Positions 44,269 through 53,300 of a stretch of DNA of 64,000 bases are shown here, one piece after another. The notes under the pieces are model-generated. The model made no database searches. It was given only the letters and a program-made list of their open reading frames with translations, and had not been told where the DNA came from. Positions within the stretch are counted from its first letter, which is position 1; each line of letters starts with the position of its first letter. Origin of the DNA: Acidobacteria bacterium Mor1 (GTDB lineage Bacteria > Acidobacteriota > Polarisedimenticolia > Polarisedimenticolales > Polarisedimenticolaceae); contig CP011806.1 in the NCBI GenBank assembly GCA_001664505.1, positions 4,716,493-4,780,492 of the forward strand, written 5' to 3'. The position numbers were made by a program, and so were the translations under genes.

Positions 44269-46077
44269 TCAATCCCGGCGCACCGCCCGCGCCAGCATCT
44301 CGAGGGTCAGGACCCGGCCGAGGTGAGCTTCGTGACGGGGCGTGCCGGTCAGCGCCTCGCCGAGGAACGCCTCGAGCCGGTCCGGCTCGTAGAGTTCCCG
44401 GGTTTGCATCGCCGGCGGGGTCAGGTGATCCCGGACCGCATCCTCGGCCAGCAGTTTCGCCAGATTTTGTTGGGGCCGGGGGGGCGGCGGCGGTTGTCCG
44501 CGGCCGCTCAACTTGCGAATCACCTTGCCCCCCAGTTCCAACCCCAGGCGCCAGAAGCGAGGCGCGGTCCCCAGCCGCAACGGGAGTGCCGGGTAACCCT
44601 GTGCCAGCGGCAACTCGGCGAGCCGGCGGTCGAGGTGCTCGATCAGGTTGCGGGACATGCGGTCCCGCAGTCGCACCGGCGGCGGCGCGCCCAGTGCCTG
44701 CTCCATCGGTTCACGGAACATGAACGGCGAGGCGCAGGGCCACAGCCGGTTGGTGGCACTGGCGATTCGCCCCTGCCAGCGCTGCATCCGCAAGGTCAGA
44801 TAGACGTTGTCCAACTGGGCCGTATTCGGGTGCTGTTCCAGACCGGCGTTGGCCTCGGTGATCACGTGGGCGAACCAGTCGGCCAGGCTCACGTCGAAGG
44901 GCCTGGCCAGCAGGCCGTCGCTCCAACCGTCGGTGGCGAACCGTCCCGCCGCAATCTTGCGCGGGTCGAAGTCGGTTTGACCGACCTTGGGGTAGAGCAA
45001 CTCCCACCAGTAGCCTTTGCAGAACTCACCGCCGGAGCCGTTGATGCTGGCGTCGAAGGTCGCTGCCAGGGTCGAATGATTCTCGAGCACCCGGGAGTAC
45101 TCGAGGACATCGTATTCGCCGTCACAGAGGCTGAGGGCATCGACGGTGCGCTCCCACCAGCGGGACTGCCAGTCCGAGGCCAGCACCTGTTGCCGGTGCT
45201 CGAGACCGAACTCCGAGGCGATGCGATTGGCCGCGACCACGTCGGGGTGATCGTCGTCTCCGTTGACCACGGTTTCGAAGCGAACATCCTCGGCCAGCAT
45301 GGCGCCCAGGACCGCCCGGGAATCGAGCCCGCCGGTCAGATCCATGGCGGGCCGGGAGTAGCAGCGCTCGAAGTCGTGGATCGTGTCGCGCAGCGCCTGG
45401 CCCAGGCCCTCGACGGAGCCCGGCTTCTCGGCGCGGTCCCAGAAGACCCGTTCGGCCTCCCAGTAGCGCATGGTCTCGACATCCCGCCCCGGCCGCCAGC
45501 TGAAGATGGTCGCCGGCTCGAGCTTGCGAATGCCCTGGAACAGGCTGCGCTGACCGAACACGGTGCCGCAGGCGAGAAACTCCCGCACGCTGTTCAGGTC
45601 CCAGTCGAGCCGGGCCAGGGAGGCCAGCACCATCGACGATGTGGAGACCAGCCGGGCAGAACCGATGCGGGTCTCGTAGAGGTGAATCGTGCCGATGCGG
45701 TCGGTGATCGCGATCAGTTCGCCGGTCTCTTCCCGGCAGGCGGCGACACCGAAGGAACCGTCCAGCTTGCCCAGGGCGGGGACCGGATTCTCCGGCGATT
45801 GCATCGTTGTGTTGAGTGCCTGGAGCGCCGCCTCGTCGCAGGCGCCGTCGTACCACCAGGTGCCGGCGATGGTGGTGAACCCCTGGCCGCTCTCGGCCCG
45901 GGCGATCGCCGTTCCTGGGTGAAGCCGCCGGGGAAACTTCCAGACCGCGGCGTCAGGGCTCCGCACCGCGGCCTGGGGCGTCAGCCCGCAAAGGGTCTGG
46001 AAACGCTCGACGGCGATTTCGCCCAGGCGGTTGATCCGGTCCTGGTCGTCGTCCTGGATGACGATCCACTGGCCCAT
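44269..46077 (-). CDS. Asparagine synthetase-like protein with inactive-looking glutaminase half
   Basis: A 602-residue protein. Residues of about 1-190 follow the Ntn-amidotransferase layout (LDGSFGVAACREETGELIAITDR), but the mature N-terminus is Gly-Gln-Trp rather than the catalytic Cys, so glutamine hydrolysis is not expected. Residues of about 215-420 are the ATP-pyrophosphatase half with the PP-loop as MDLTGGLDSRAVLGA (S-G-G-x-D-S with Thr at the first position). The C-terminal third is divergent and basic. Such proteins form amides or peptide-like bonds in antibiotic, lasso-peptide or exopolysaccharide clusters, or are regulatory. No clear partner gene lies nearby, so its product is unknown. 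Confidence 0.82.
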   Translation of the reverse strand: MGQWIVIQDDDQDRINRLGEIAVERFQTLCGLTPQAAVRSPDAAVWKFPRRLHPGTAIARAESGQGFTTIAGTWWYDGACDEAALQALNTTMQSPENPVPALGKLDGSFGVAACREETGELIAITDRIGTIHLYETRIGSARLVSTSSMVLASLARLDWDLNSVREFLACGTVFGQRSLFQGIRKLEPATIFSWRPGRDVETMRYWEAERVFWDRAEKPGSVEGLGQALRDTIHDFERCYSRPAMDLTGGLDSRAVLGAMLAEDVRFETVVNGDDDHPDVVAANRIASEFGLEHRQQVLASDWQSRWWERTVDALSLCDGEYDVLEYSRVLENHSTLAATFDASINGSGGEFCKGYWWELLYPKVGQTDFDPRKIAAGRFATDGWSDGLLARPFDVSLADWFAHVITEANAGLEQHPNTAQLDNVYLTLRMQRWQGRIASATNRLWPCASPFMFREPMEQALGAPPPVRLRDRMSRNLIEHLDRRLAELPLAQGYPALPLRLGTAPRFWRLGLELGGKVIRKLSGRGQPPPPPRPQQNLAKLLAEDAVRDHLTPPAMQTRELYEPDRLEAFLGEALTGTPRHEAHLGRVLTLEMLARAVRRD

Positions 46078-46109
46078 CGAGCGCGTAATCTCCCCGGCCG
46101 GGTGCGGCC

Positions 46110-46135
46110 GACCGGCCTACTCTAGCAGGCCGGTC
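46110..46135 (-). terminator. Hairpin downstream of the HDOD gene
   Basis: A 9-bp stem (46110-46118 with 46127-46135) lies 32 bp beyond the HDOD stop, between it and the asparagine synthetase-like start, without a T-tract. Confidence 0.45.
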
Positions 46136-46166
46136 GCGGGATGCGGGAGCTGTTTGGAGGATGGCG

Positions 46167-47012
46167 TCAGGCAGCCAGATTGCGGGAGTCTTCGAGAACC
46201 ACCAGAAGTTCGGCCAGCACGACCTCGCGGGCGCCCAGTTCGTGAGACTCGACGGTGGCGGGCAGCACGATGGACTCGTCTTGCTTGAGTCCGATACCCA
46301 CCTTGACGCAAGCCCGGTTGGCCAGACGAATCAACATCAGCAGTGAGTCGGTCTGATCGAACTGCTCGACGTGGTGGTCGCGAATGATCGAGCAGTACTC
46401 CTCGGGGAGGTTCCAGGCCTGGGCCAGTTTGTAGCCCATGTCGGTGTGGGCGTTGAGCATCAGCTCCTGGATCAGGGTCTCGTTCAGCTGGACCTCGAGC
46501 CGGTCGTTGCGTTTGAGGTCCTGGAGGGCCCAGAGCAACATCAGTTTGCCGATATCGTGCAGCAGGCCGCCGATGAAGGCCCTGGGCGCCACTTCAGGGA
46601 AGCCCAGCCGTTCGGCAAGCCAGCGGGAGCCGAAGGCGCAGGCGACGGCGTGCTCCCAGAGCGGGTCGACGTAGGGTTTGATGTCCGGATCGGTGAACTT
46701 CGAGTAGCGGCTCCGCTCGCAGGCCATGACCGCCAGGTTGACCACTTCGCTCAGGCCGACCCGCACGATCGCCGCCCGCACCGTCGCCACCCGGGACAGG
46801 CCTCCGTAAAAGGGTGAGTTGGAGACCTTGAGCAACTCGGCGACCAGGGACTGGTCGGACTGGAGCAGCTGTTCGACTTCGTCCAGGTCGAAATCCGGCT
46901 CGGAGGCGATCTGCTGCAGCTCGCTTGCGGTCGCACTGTAGGGCGGCAGCGAAACCTCGCCGGATTCGATGCACTCTTCGATCAACTGCAGCAGCGAGAC
47001 GCCCTGGCTCAT
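46167..47012 (-). CDS. HDOD domain signalling protein
   Basis: A 281-residue cytoplasmic protein. HDOD features: LPPYSATASELQQIASEPDFDL at the start, LKVSNSPFYGGLSRVATVRAAIVRVGL in the first helical part, and AFIGGLLHDIGKLMLL, an HD-like site which in HDOD proteins is usually not catalytic. It probably acts as a scaffold in second-messenger or motility signalling. Its ATG overlaps the stop of the GspE/PilB-type ATPase gene by four bases, so translation is coupled and a regulatory partnership with that ATPase is likely. Confidence 0.9.
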   Translation of the reverse strand: MSQGVSLLQLIEECIESGEVSLPPYSATASELQQIASEPDFDLDEVEQLLQSDQSLVAELLKVSNSPFYGGLSRVATVRAAIVRVGLSEVVNLAVMACERSRYSKFTDPDIKPYVDPLWEHAVACAFGSRWLAERLGFPEVAPRAFIGGLLHDIGKLMLLWALQDLKRNDRLEVQLNETLIQELMLNAHTDMGYKLAQAWNLPEEYCSIIRDHHVEQFDQTDSLLMLIRLANRACVKVGIGLKQDESIVLPATVESHELGAREVVLAELLVVLEDSRNLAA

Positions 47013-48949
47013 CCTACTTCTCCCTGCAGCCGCCGCAGCTCGTGGTAGGGGCGCGGCTTGCTGAGGCGGGGCAGCTTGCGGATGATCTCCTCGAAGGAGA
47101 TCTCTCCCCGGGCCGCCTTGGTAATGCCGTCTTCCAGCAGGGTGACAAGCCCCGTGGTCTCGGTACTGATCCGGCGAATCTCGTGGGAGGTCTTGCGGGA
47201 GATCAACGCATCCTTGACCGGCTCGTTGAGAACCAGCAGTTCGAAGATCGCCACCCGGCCACGGTAGCCACGATGGCTGCAGCGTTCGCAGCCGACCGCC
47301 CTCTTGAAGCGGGGTGGGGACTTGATCTCCGCCGGGTTGTATCCCAGGCGGCGCAGTTCATCCGGGGTCAGGTCGTGATCTTCGGAGCAGTGCTGGCAAA
47401 GACGCCGAACCAGGCGCTGGGCCAGCACCGAGACCACCGTCGACGAGATGAGGAACGCCTCGATGTTCATGTTGAGCAGCCGCAGCAGGCCGCCGATGCT
47501 GTCCTCGGTGTGGAAGGTCGTCAGCACCTTGTGACCGGTCAGCGCCGCCTGGATCGCGGTGTCGGCGGAGAAGCGGTCGCGGATCTCGCCGATCACGATC
47601 ACGTCGGGGTCCTGGCGCACGATGTGCCGCAAGGTCTCCTCGTAGGTGATGTTGATCTTGGTGTTGATCGAGCACTGGCTGATGCCGTCGATCACGTACT
47701 CGACCGGATCCTCGGCCGTGATGATCGACGTGTTGACGTTGTTCAGGTAGCCGACGGCGCCGTAGAGCGTGGTCGTCTTACCCGATCCCGTCGGTCCGGT
47801 AACGATCACGACGCCGCCGGGAACGTCGAGGACATCCTCCTTGAACCGGGTGCCCATTCGCGGGGACATCCCGATCTCCTTGATGTCCAGCATCATGTTG
47901 CCGGTGTTCAGCAGGCGAAGCACCGCCTTCTCACCGTGGATCGTGACGTAGAACGAGACGCGGAGGTCCAGTTCGCGACCTCCGTGAACGACCATCATGC
48001 GGCCGTCCTGGTGCCGGCGGCGTTCGGCGATGTCGGCGCCGGCGAGCACCTTGATCCGGCTCATCAGGGGCGTGGCGATCTCGATCGGGTACTCGCGGAA
48101 GGGGACGAGCACGCCGTCCTGGCGGAAGCGGACGCGCAGCTTGTCCTTGCTCGGTTCGACATGGATATCGCTCACGCCGTCCTGGGCGGCCTGGGCCAGC
48201 AGCCAGTTGACCAGCGCGACGATCTCGTTCTCGTCGCCGGTGACGGTGGTCTGGGGCTGCACCGCCATGGCCATCCGTTCGATGGCGGCTTCCATCTCCA
48301 GCCAGCGGGCGATGCCGACGACGATGTTGGAGCCGAGCTCCCGGGTGACGAAAGCGATTTGCTCCGACTCGAGCGGGTCGACGAAGGCGACCAGCACGCC
48401 CTCGTCGGTTTCGCGGATCGGCACCAGTCCCCGCTTCTTCATCCACTCGGGCTTTATCTTGCGGAAGATCTTGGGGTCGATGTCGTGGAGTTCCGCTTCC
48501 ATGTTGCGGAAACCGAGCTGGATCGAGAGCACCTCGATCAGGTCCCGTTCGGTGAGGATGTGCGTCTCGATCAGGACCTCACCCAGCTTCTTTTCCGGGA
48601 ACTGCTGCTGGAAGGCGAGTGCCGTGCGGAGGTCCGAGGGGGTGACGAGGCCCAACTCGAGCAACAGGTCCCCCAGCCGGATCTTGGGGCGGTGCTTGCG
48701 CAGCGAAGCGGTGATCTGATCCTGGGTAGCCAGGTTCAGTTCACGGATCACGGCGGTGAGGCCGTCGTCGCTGGTCAGTTTTTCCTGAACCCGCTGGGCG
48801 TAGGCCAGGTCCTCGGGACCGAGTACCTCGTCCTCGACCAACAGGCCGGCGATGATCAGACCGGGGCTATCGGGCTCGGGGCGGCCCTTGTCGGTCTTCG
48901 ACGCCTGGTTTTCCGATCCGGACAACGGGGGTCCCTCGGTGCCTTCCAC
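47009..48949 (-). CDS. GspE/PilB-family secretion or pilus ATPase with MshEN c-di-GMP-binding motifs
   Basis: A 646-residue protein. Near the N-terminus, IRLGDLLLELGLVTPSDL followed by LAFQQQ fits the MshEN consensus (RLG, G, L, L, Q) that binds cyclic di-GMP, with a further related unit next to it (KLGEVLIETHILTERDL). The ATPase core has Walker A GPTGSGKTTT with K391, an Asp box, Walker B (DPDVIVIGEIRD) and His box. A tetracysteine zinc site is formed by CQHC and CERC, as in GspE and PilB. The start is a GTG at 48949 and is uncertain. It powers a type II secretion system or type IV pilus; none of the other components are in the window. The HDOD gene follows with overlap. Confidence 0.92.
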   Translation of the reverse strand: MEGTEGPPLSGSENQASKTDKGRPEPDSPGLIIAGLLVEDEVLGPEDLAYAQRVQEKLTSDDGLTAVIRELNLATQDQITASLRKHRPKIRLGDLLLELGLVTPSDLRTALAFQQQFPEKKLGEVLIETHILTERDLIEVLSIQLGFRNMEAELHDIDPKIFRKIKPEWMKKRGLVPIRETDEGVLVAFVDPLESEQIAFVTRELGSNIVVGIARWLEMEAAIERMAMAVQPQTTVTGDENEIVALVNWLLAQAAQDGVSDIHVEPSKDKLRVRFRQDGVLVPFREYPIEIATPLMSRIKVLAGADIAERRRHQDGRMMVVHGGRELDLRVSFYVTIHGEKAVLRLLNTGNMMLDIKEIGMSPRMGTRFKEDVLDVPGGVVIVTGPTGSGKTTTLYGAVGYLNNVNTSIITAEDPVEYVIDGISQCSINTKINITYEETLRHIVRQDPDVIVIGEIRDRFSADTAIQAALTGHKVLTTFHTEDSIGGLLRLLNMNIEAFLISSTVVSVLAQRLVRRLCQHCSEDHDLTPDELRRLGYNPAEIKSPPRFKRAVGCERCSHRGYRGRVAIFELLVLNEPVKDALISRKTSHEIRRISTETTGLVTLLEDGITKAARGEISFEEIIRKLPRLSKPRPYHELRRLQGEVG

Positions 48950-49223
48950 GCAAGCCCGGCCTGGGGTGCCGGTCCCAAATTGGAAAAGTGCGAATTCAGT
49001 GAATTACGCAAAGGGGAATATAGGCATCGGGTATTCACGGACCAGTGGCCGGCCCGGGTGATTCAGGAAATAGAGTAATTCCGGGTAAGCGCCGCGGTTT
49101 TGTAGCGATCCAGGCCCGCCGGGGAGCTCCGTCGCCGGTTGAATCCCTCGAGAGCAGTCACTATGGTTAGCCCTCCCGAGCGGCCCGACGAGCGGCCTGT
49201 GGCATAAAGGAAAACTCGGCAAA
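48950..49223. other. Divergent intergenic region
   Basis: This 274-bp stretch separates the leftward GspE-like gene from the rightward sulfotransferase. It is more AT-rich in 48980-49100 than the genes around it and probably carries promoters for both, but I see no operator-like palindrome or clear -35/-10 pair. Confidence 0.4.
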
Positions 49224-50171
49224 ATGGGCGGAAACGGCGCCAAACTGGCGTTCATCCTGGGCAACTACAAGAGCGGCAGCACCTGGCTCTTGACCCTTCT
49301 GAGCCTGCACCCCTGGATTCGTGGAGTGCGGGAGACCCAGATCTTCACCCATCTGGAGGGTGCCGACGATTTTCCGGCCCGCGCCGAGAAAATCTTCAGC
49401 GGCGTACCCTGGGCCGGCGGGGGCGTCGGACAGCTGCCGAAACACAAGTTGCTGAGCCTGGCCCGGCCGATCGTCAAGCACTGGCGCCCGGCCATGGCCC
49501 GGCATCCCCACGACCGGCCGATGTCCCTGCTCGATCTCGGCTACTTCAGCCAGCGCTCCCTGCGGGGCAAACTGGAACGTGCGGACTCTCCCGAGGGCTT
49601 TTGCCGGGACTTCTTCGACCACCTGGTCGGCGCCGTCCGGCCCAAGGGGTATCTGCTCGAGAAGTCCACCGGCGCAGCGGACCACGTCGGCTTCATCCGA
49701 AGCTGCTTTCCCGAGGCCAAGCTGATCATCATCTACCGGGACGGCCGGGACGTGGTCACCTCCAGCCGCTTCTTCGAGAAGCACCACCTGAAGAAGGACT
49801 GGTCGCTCGAGGACGCCGCGCTGGCCTGGCGCAAGGAGATCGAGGCCCAGCAGCGCCACGCCGCCGAGTTCACCATTCACACCTGTTCCTACGAAGGGCT
49901 GCTGCAGGACGGCAAGCGGGTCGTTCCGGAACTCCTGGGGTTCCTCGGCTTGCCCGCTGACGAAGCCCTGGTCGACGACCTGATCCACCGCTCCTCGTTC
50001 AAGGCTCTGACCGGCCGCAAGCGGGGTGAGGAGAGCCGCGGGCGCTTCCTGCGCAAGGGTGTGTCGGGCGACTGGAAGAACCACTTCTCCGACGAGGACA
50101 AGTCGGTCTTCAAGGAGGTCGCCGGCGACCTCCTGATCGAGCTCGGCTACGAGCAGGACATGGACTGGTAG
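49224..50171 (+). CDS. Sulfotransferase (Sulfotransfer_1 type)
   Basis: A 315-residue protein. LAFILGNYKSGSTWLLTLL is the 5'-phosphosulfate loop, with Y-x-S-G-S/T-T-W as in cytosolic-type enzymes. AKLIIIYRDGRDVVTSS holds the 3'-phosphate-binding R and S. The C-terminus has FLRKGVSGDWKNHFS, the complete R-K-G-x-x-G-D-W-K-N motif of the Sulfotransfer_1 family, which gives strong support for real PAPS-dependent activity. Acceptors in this branch are small hydroxyl compounds, lipids or sugars; none can be deduced. The ribosome site (AAAGGA) is somewhat distant from the ATG. It precedes the giant kelch/TSP3 gene by about 200 bp of AT-rich DNA. Confidence 0.9.
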   Translation: MGGNGAKLAFILGNYKSGSTWLLTLLSLHPWIRGVRETQIFTHLEGADDFPARAEKIFSGVPWAGGGVGQLPKHKLLSLARPIVKHWRPAMARHPHDRPMSLLDLGYFSQRSLRGKLERADSPEGFCRDFFDHLVGAVRPKGYLLEKSTGAADHVGFIRSCFPEAKLIIIYRDGRDVVTSSRFFEKHHLKKDWSLEDAALAWRKEIEAQQRHAAEFTIHTCSYEGLLQDGKRVVPELLGFLGLPADEALVDDLIHRSSFKALTGRKRGEESRGRFLRKGVSGDWKNHFSDEDKSVFKEVAGDLLIELGYEQDMDW

Positions 50172-50372
50172 GGGCCGCGCGGACCCTGTTGCCGCAGCCC
50201 CATATTTCGCTGCTATTTCCGTCTTATTCTGTAAATAATTAAACTCTTCAGGTGCGGGTATCCCATCCGCCCTCGACGTTGCGCTATTCTCCGCGTATAC
50301 GTCTCAAACCTGTATCAGATCGGCACTTAGCCGGGTCCGGGGAATGTTCTAGGCAGCTCCCGGGGGGGGAAC

Positions 50373-53300
50373 ATGAGTAGGGGCATCGTCCTTAGTGCAC
50401 TGTTGTGCGCCGTCGTCTCGGTGGGAGCGGCGGCCCAGGACATCGAGCCGAATCGGTGGATCGAGCGCACGCCCGACGTGATCATGCTCGAGGGCCGCGA
50501 CGGGGTCTACAAACCGGTCGGCGACGGCAACGCGACCTACGACTCGCTGCGCGGCGAAACGTTGTTCTGGGAGAGCTACGTCGAAGGTCCTCCTTTCTAT
50601 TGCGGCACGATCTACGCCCGGTCGCTCTACGCGTACAACGCGTTGGACAACGAGCTCAAGCAGCTCAAGCTGAACAACTGGTACACCCCCGACTGCGACA
50701 TCAACCAGCGGACCTGCCCGATCGAACCGGACAACACCATCGATCCAACCCCCTCGGACCGGCATCAGTACGGACAGTTCGTCTACGTCCCGTCCCGCGA
50801 CGCGATCTACATCTACAGCGGCTCCAACAATTCGTTGGACTACGAGTGCGACGGAGGTCCCTTCGATCAGCGTCCCGAAGATACCTGGTACTACGACCTG
50901 GCGGTGGCCAGCTGGACCGAGCTGTTCCCCACCGAGAACCCGGGCGTGGTTCTCGAGGGCTGCATGGGTCTCGACCCACAGCGTGACAAGATCGTCCTGG
51001 CCACCAACAACTTCGTCGGAACCTGGGTTTACGACATCGCGGCCAACACCTGGACTGAGGTCGACGACAACCAGGTCGCTCCCCGGGCCTCCTGCCGCAT
51101 GGCCTATGACAGCACCCGGCAACGGGTGGTCCTGTTCGGCGGCGGGCCCTACCGCAATCCGACCAACGACCTGTTCGAGTTCGACTTCGACACCGAGACC
51201 TGGAATCAGCTCGTCGACTGCAGCACCCAGGTTTGTCCTCCGGGACGCGGCCGGCATGGCTGGGCCTACGATTCGAAGAACGACGTGTTCATGGTCTACG
51301 GGGGCACCAACCGTGGTGACGATCCGATCATGGACGACACCTGGCTGTTCCACCCCCAGACCAACACCTGGGAAGAGTTGACCCTGCCGGCGACCCCGGG
51401 CGGGGCCAGTCACACCGACATGGCCTACGACGAATCGGCCGACATGTTCGTGTTGACCCGGGACGAGGAGTTCTGGGTCTTCCGGGTGTGTGACGGAGAG
51501 GACACCGACGGCGACGGCGTGTGCGACGCCGGCGACAACTGTCCCTCGGTGGCCAACGCCGATCAGGCGGATTTCGACGGCGACGGTGAAGGGGACGTCT
51601 GCGACGCCTGCACCGACAGCGATGCCGACGGCAGCGGCGACCCCGGGTTCTCCTTGAACACCTGCCCCCTGGACAATTGCCCCAGCGACCCGAACCCCGG
51701 TCAGGAAGACATCGACAGCGACGGCCTGGGAGATGCCTGCGACGACTGCACCGACACCGATGGCGACGGCTTCGGCAACCCGGGCTTCCCCTCGTCGACC
51801 TGCGCCGACGACAACTGCCCGGCGATTGCGAACCCGGGCCAGGAGGACGGGGACAGCGACGGCCTGGGCGATGCCTGCGACGCCTGTCCGGCCGATGCCC
51901 AGAACGACATCGATGGTGACGGTGTTTGCGGCGATGTGGACAACTGCCCGAACAACCCGAACCCCGGCCAGGAGGACAGCGACGGCGACGGTGTCGGCGA
52001 TGTCTGTGACGGTTGCTCCGATTCCGACGATGACGGCGTGTGCGACGACGTCGACAACTGCCCCTCGGACGCGAACCCCGGCCAGCAGGACGGCGACAGC
52101 GACGGCCTGGGCGATGCCTGCGACGCCTGTCCTGCCGACGCGGCCAACGACGCCGACGGTGACGGGGTCTGCGGCGATGTCGACAACTGTCCGGCTGCCT
52201 CCAACGCCAACCAGGCTGACGGCGACGGGGATGGCCTGGGCGATGTCTGCGACGCCTGTCCCGCCGACGCGGCCAACGACGCCGATGGTGACGGTGTTTG
52301 CGGTGACGTGGACAACTGCCCCTCGGATGCCAACTCGAACCAGGCCGACGGCGACAGCGACGGCCTGGGCGATGTGTGCGACGCCTGCCCGGCAGATGCG
52401 GCCAACGACGCGGACTCCGACGGTGTCTGCGGCGACGTCGACAACTGCCCGTCGGACGCCAATGCGGCCCAGACCGACGGCGACAGCGACGGCCTGGGCG
52501 ATGTCTGTGACGCCTGCCCGGCGGACCCGGCCAACGATGCGGACTCCGACGGCATCTGCGGCGACGTGGATAACTGTCCCTCCGAAGCCAACGCGGCCCA
52601 GACCGACGGCGACAGCGACGGCCTCGGCGATGTGTGCGACGCCTGTCCCGCCGACGCGAACAACGACGCCGACAGCGACGGTGTCTGCGGCGATGTGGAC
52701 AACTGCCCCTCCGACGCCAACGGCAGCCAGACCGACGGCGACGGCGACGGCCTCGGCGATGTCTGTGACGCGTGTCCCGCCGATGCGGCCAACGACGCGG
52801 ACTCCGACGGTGTCTGCGGCGACGTCGACAACTGCCCGTCGGACGCCAACGCGGCCCAGACCGACGGCGATAGCGACGGTCTCGGCGATGTTTGTGACGC
52901 TTGCCCGGCGGACGCGGCCAACGATGCCGATAGCGACGGTGTATGCGGTGATGTGGACAACTGCCCGTCGGACGCCAACCCGGCCCAGACCGACGGCGAC
53001 AGCGACGGTCTCGGCGATGTGTGCGACGCCTGCCCGGCGGACCCGGCCAACGACGCTGACAGCGACGGCGTCTGCGGCGACGTGGACAACTGTCCCGGGG
53101 ACGCCAACGCGGCCCAGACCGACGGCGACGGCGACGGTCTCGGCGACGTTTGCGACGCCTGCCCGGCGGATGCGGCCAACGACGCCGACAGCGACGGCAT
53201 CTGCGGCGACGTGGATAACTGCCCCGGGGACGCCAACGGCAGCCAGACCGACGGCGACGGCGACGGTCTCGGCGACGTTTGCGATGCCTGCCCGGCCGAC

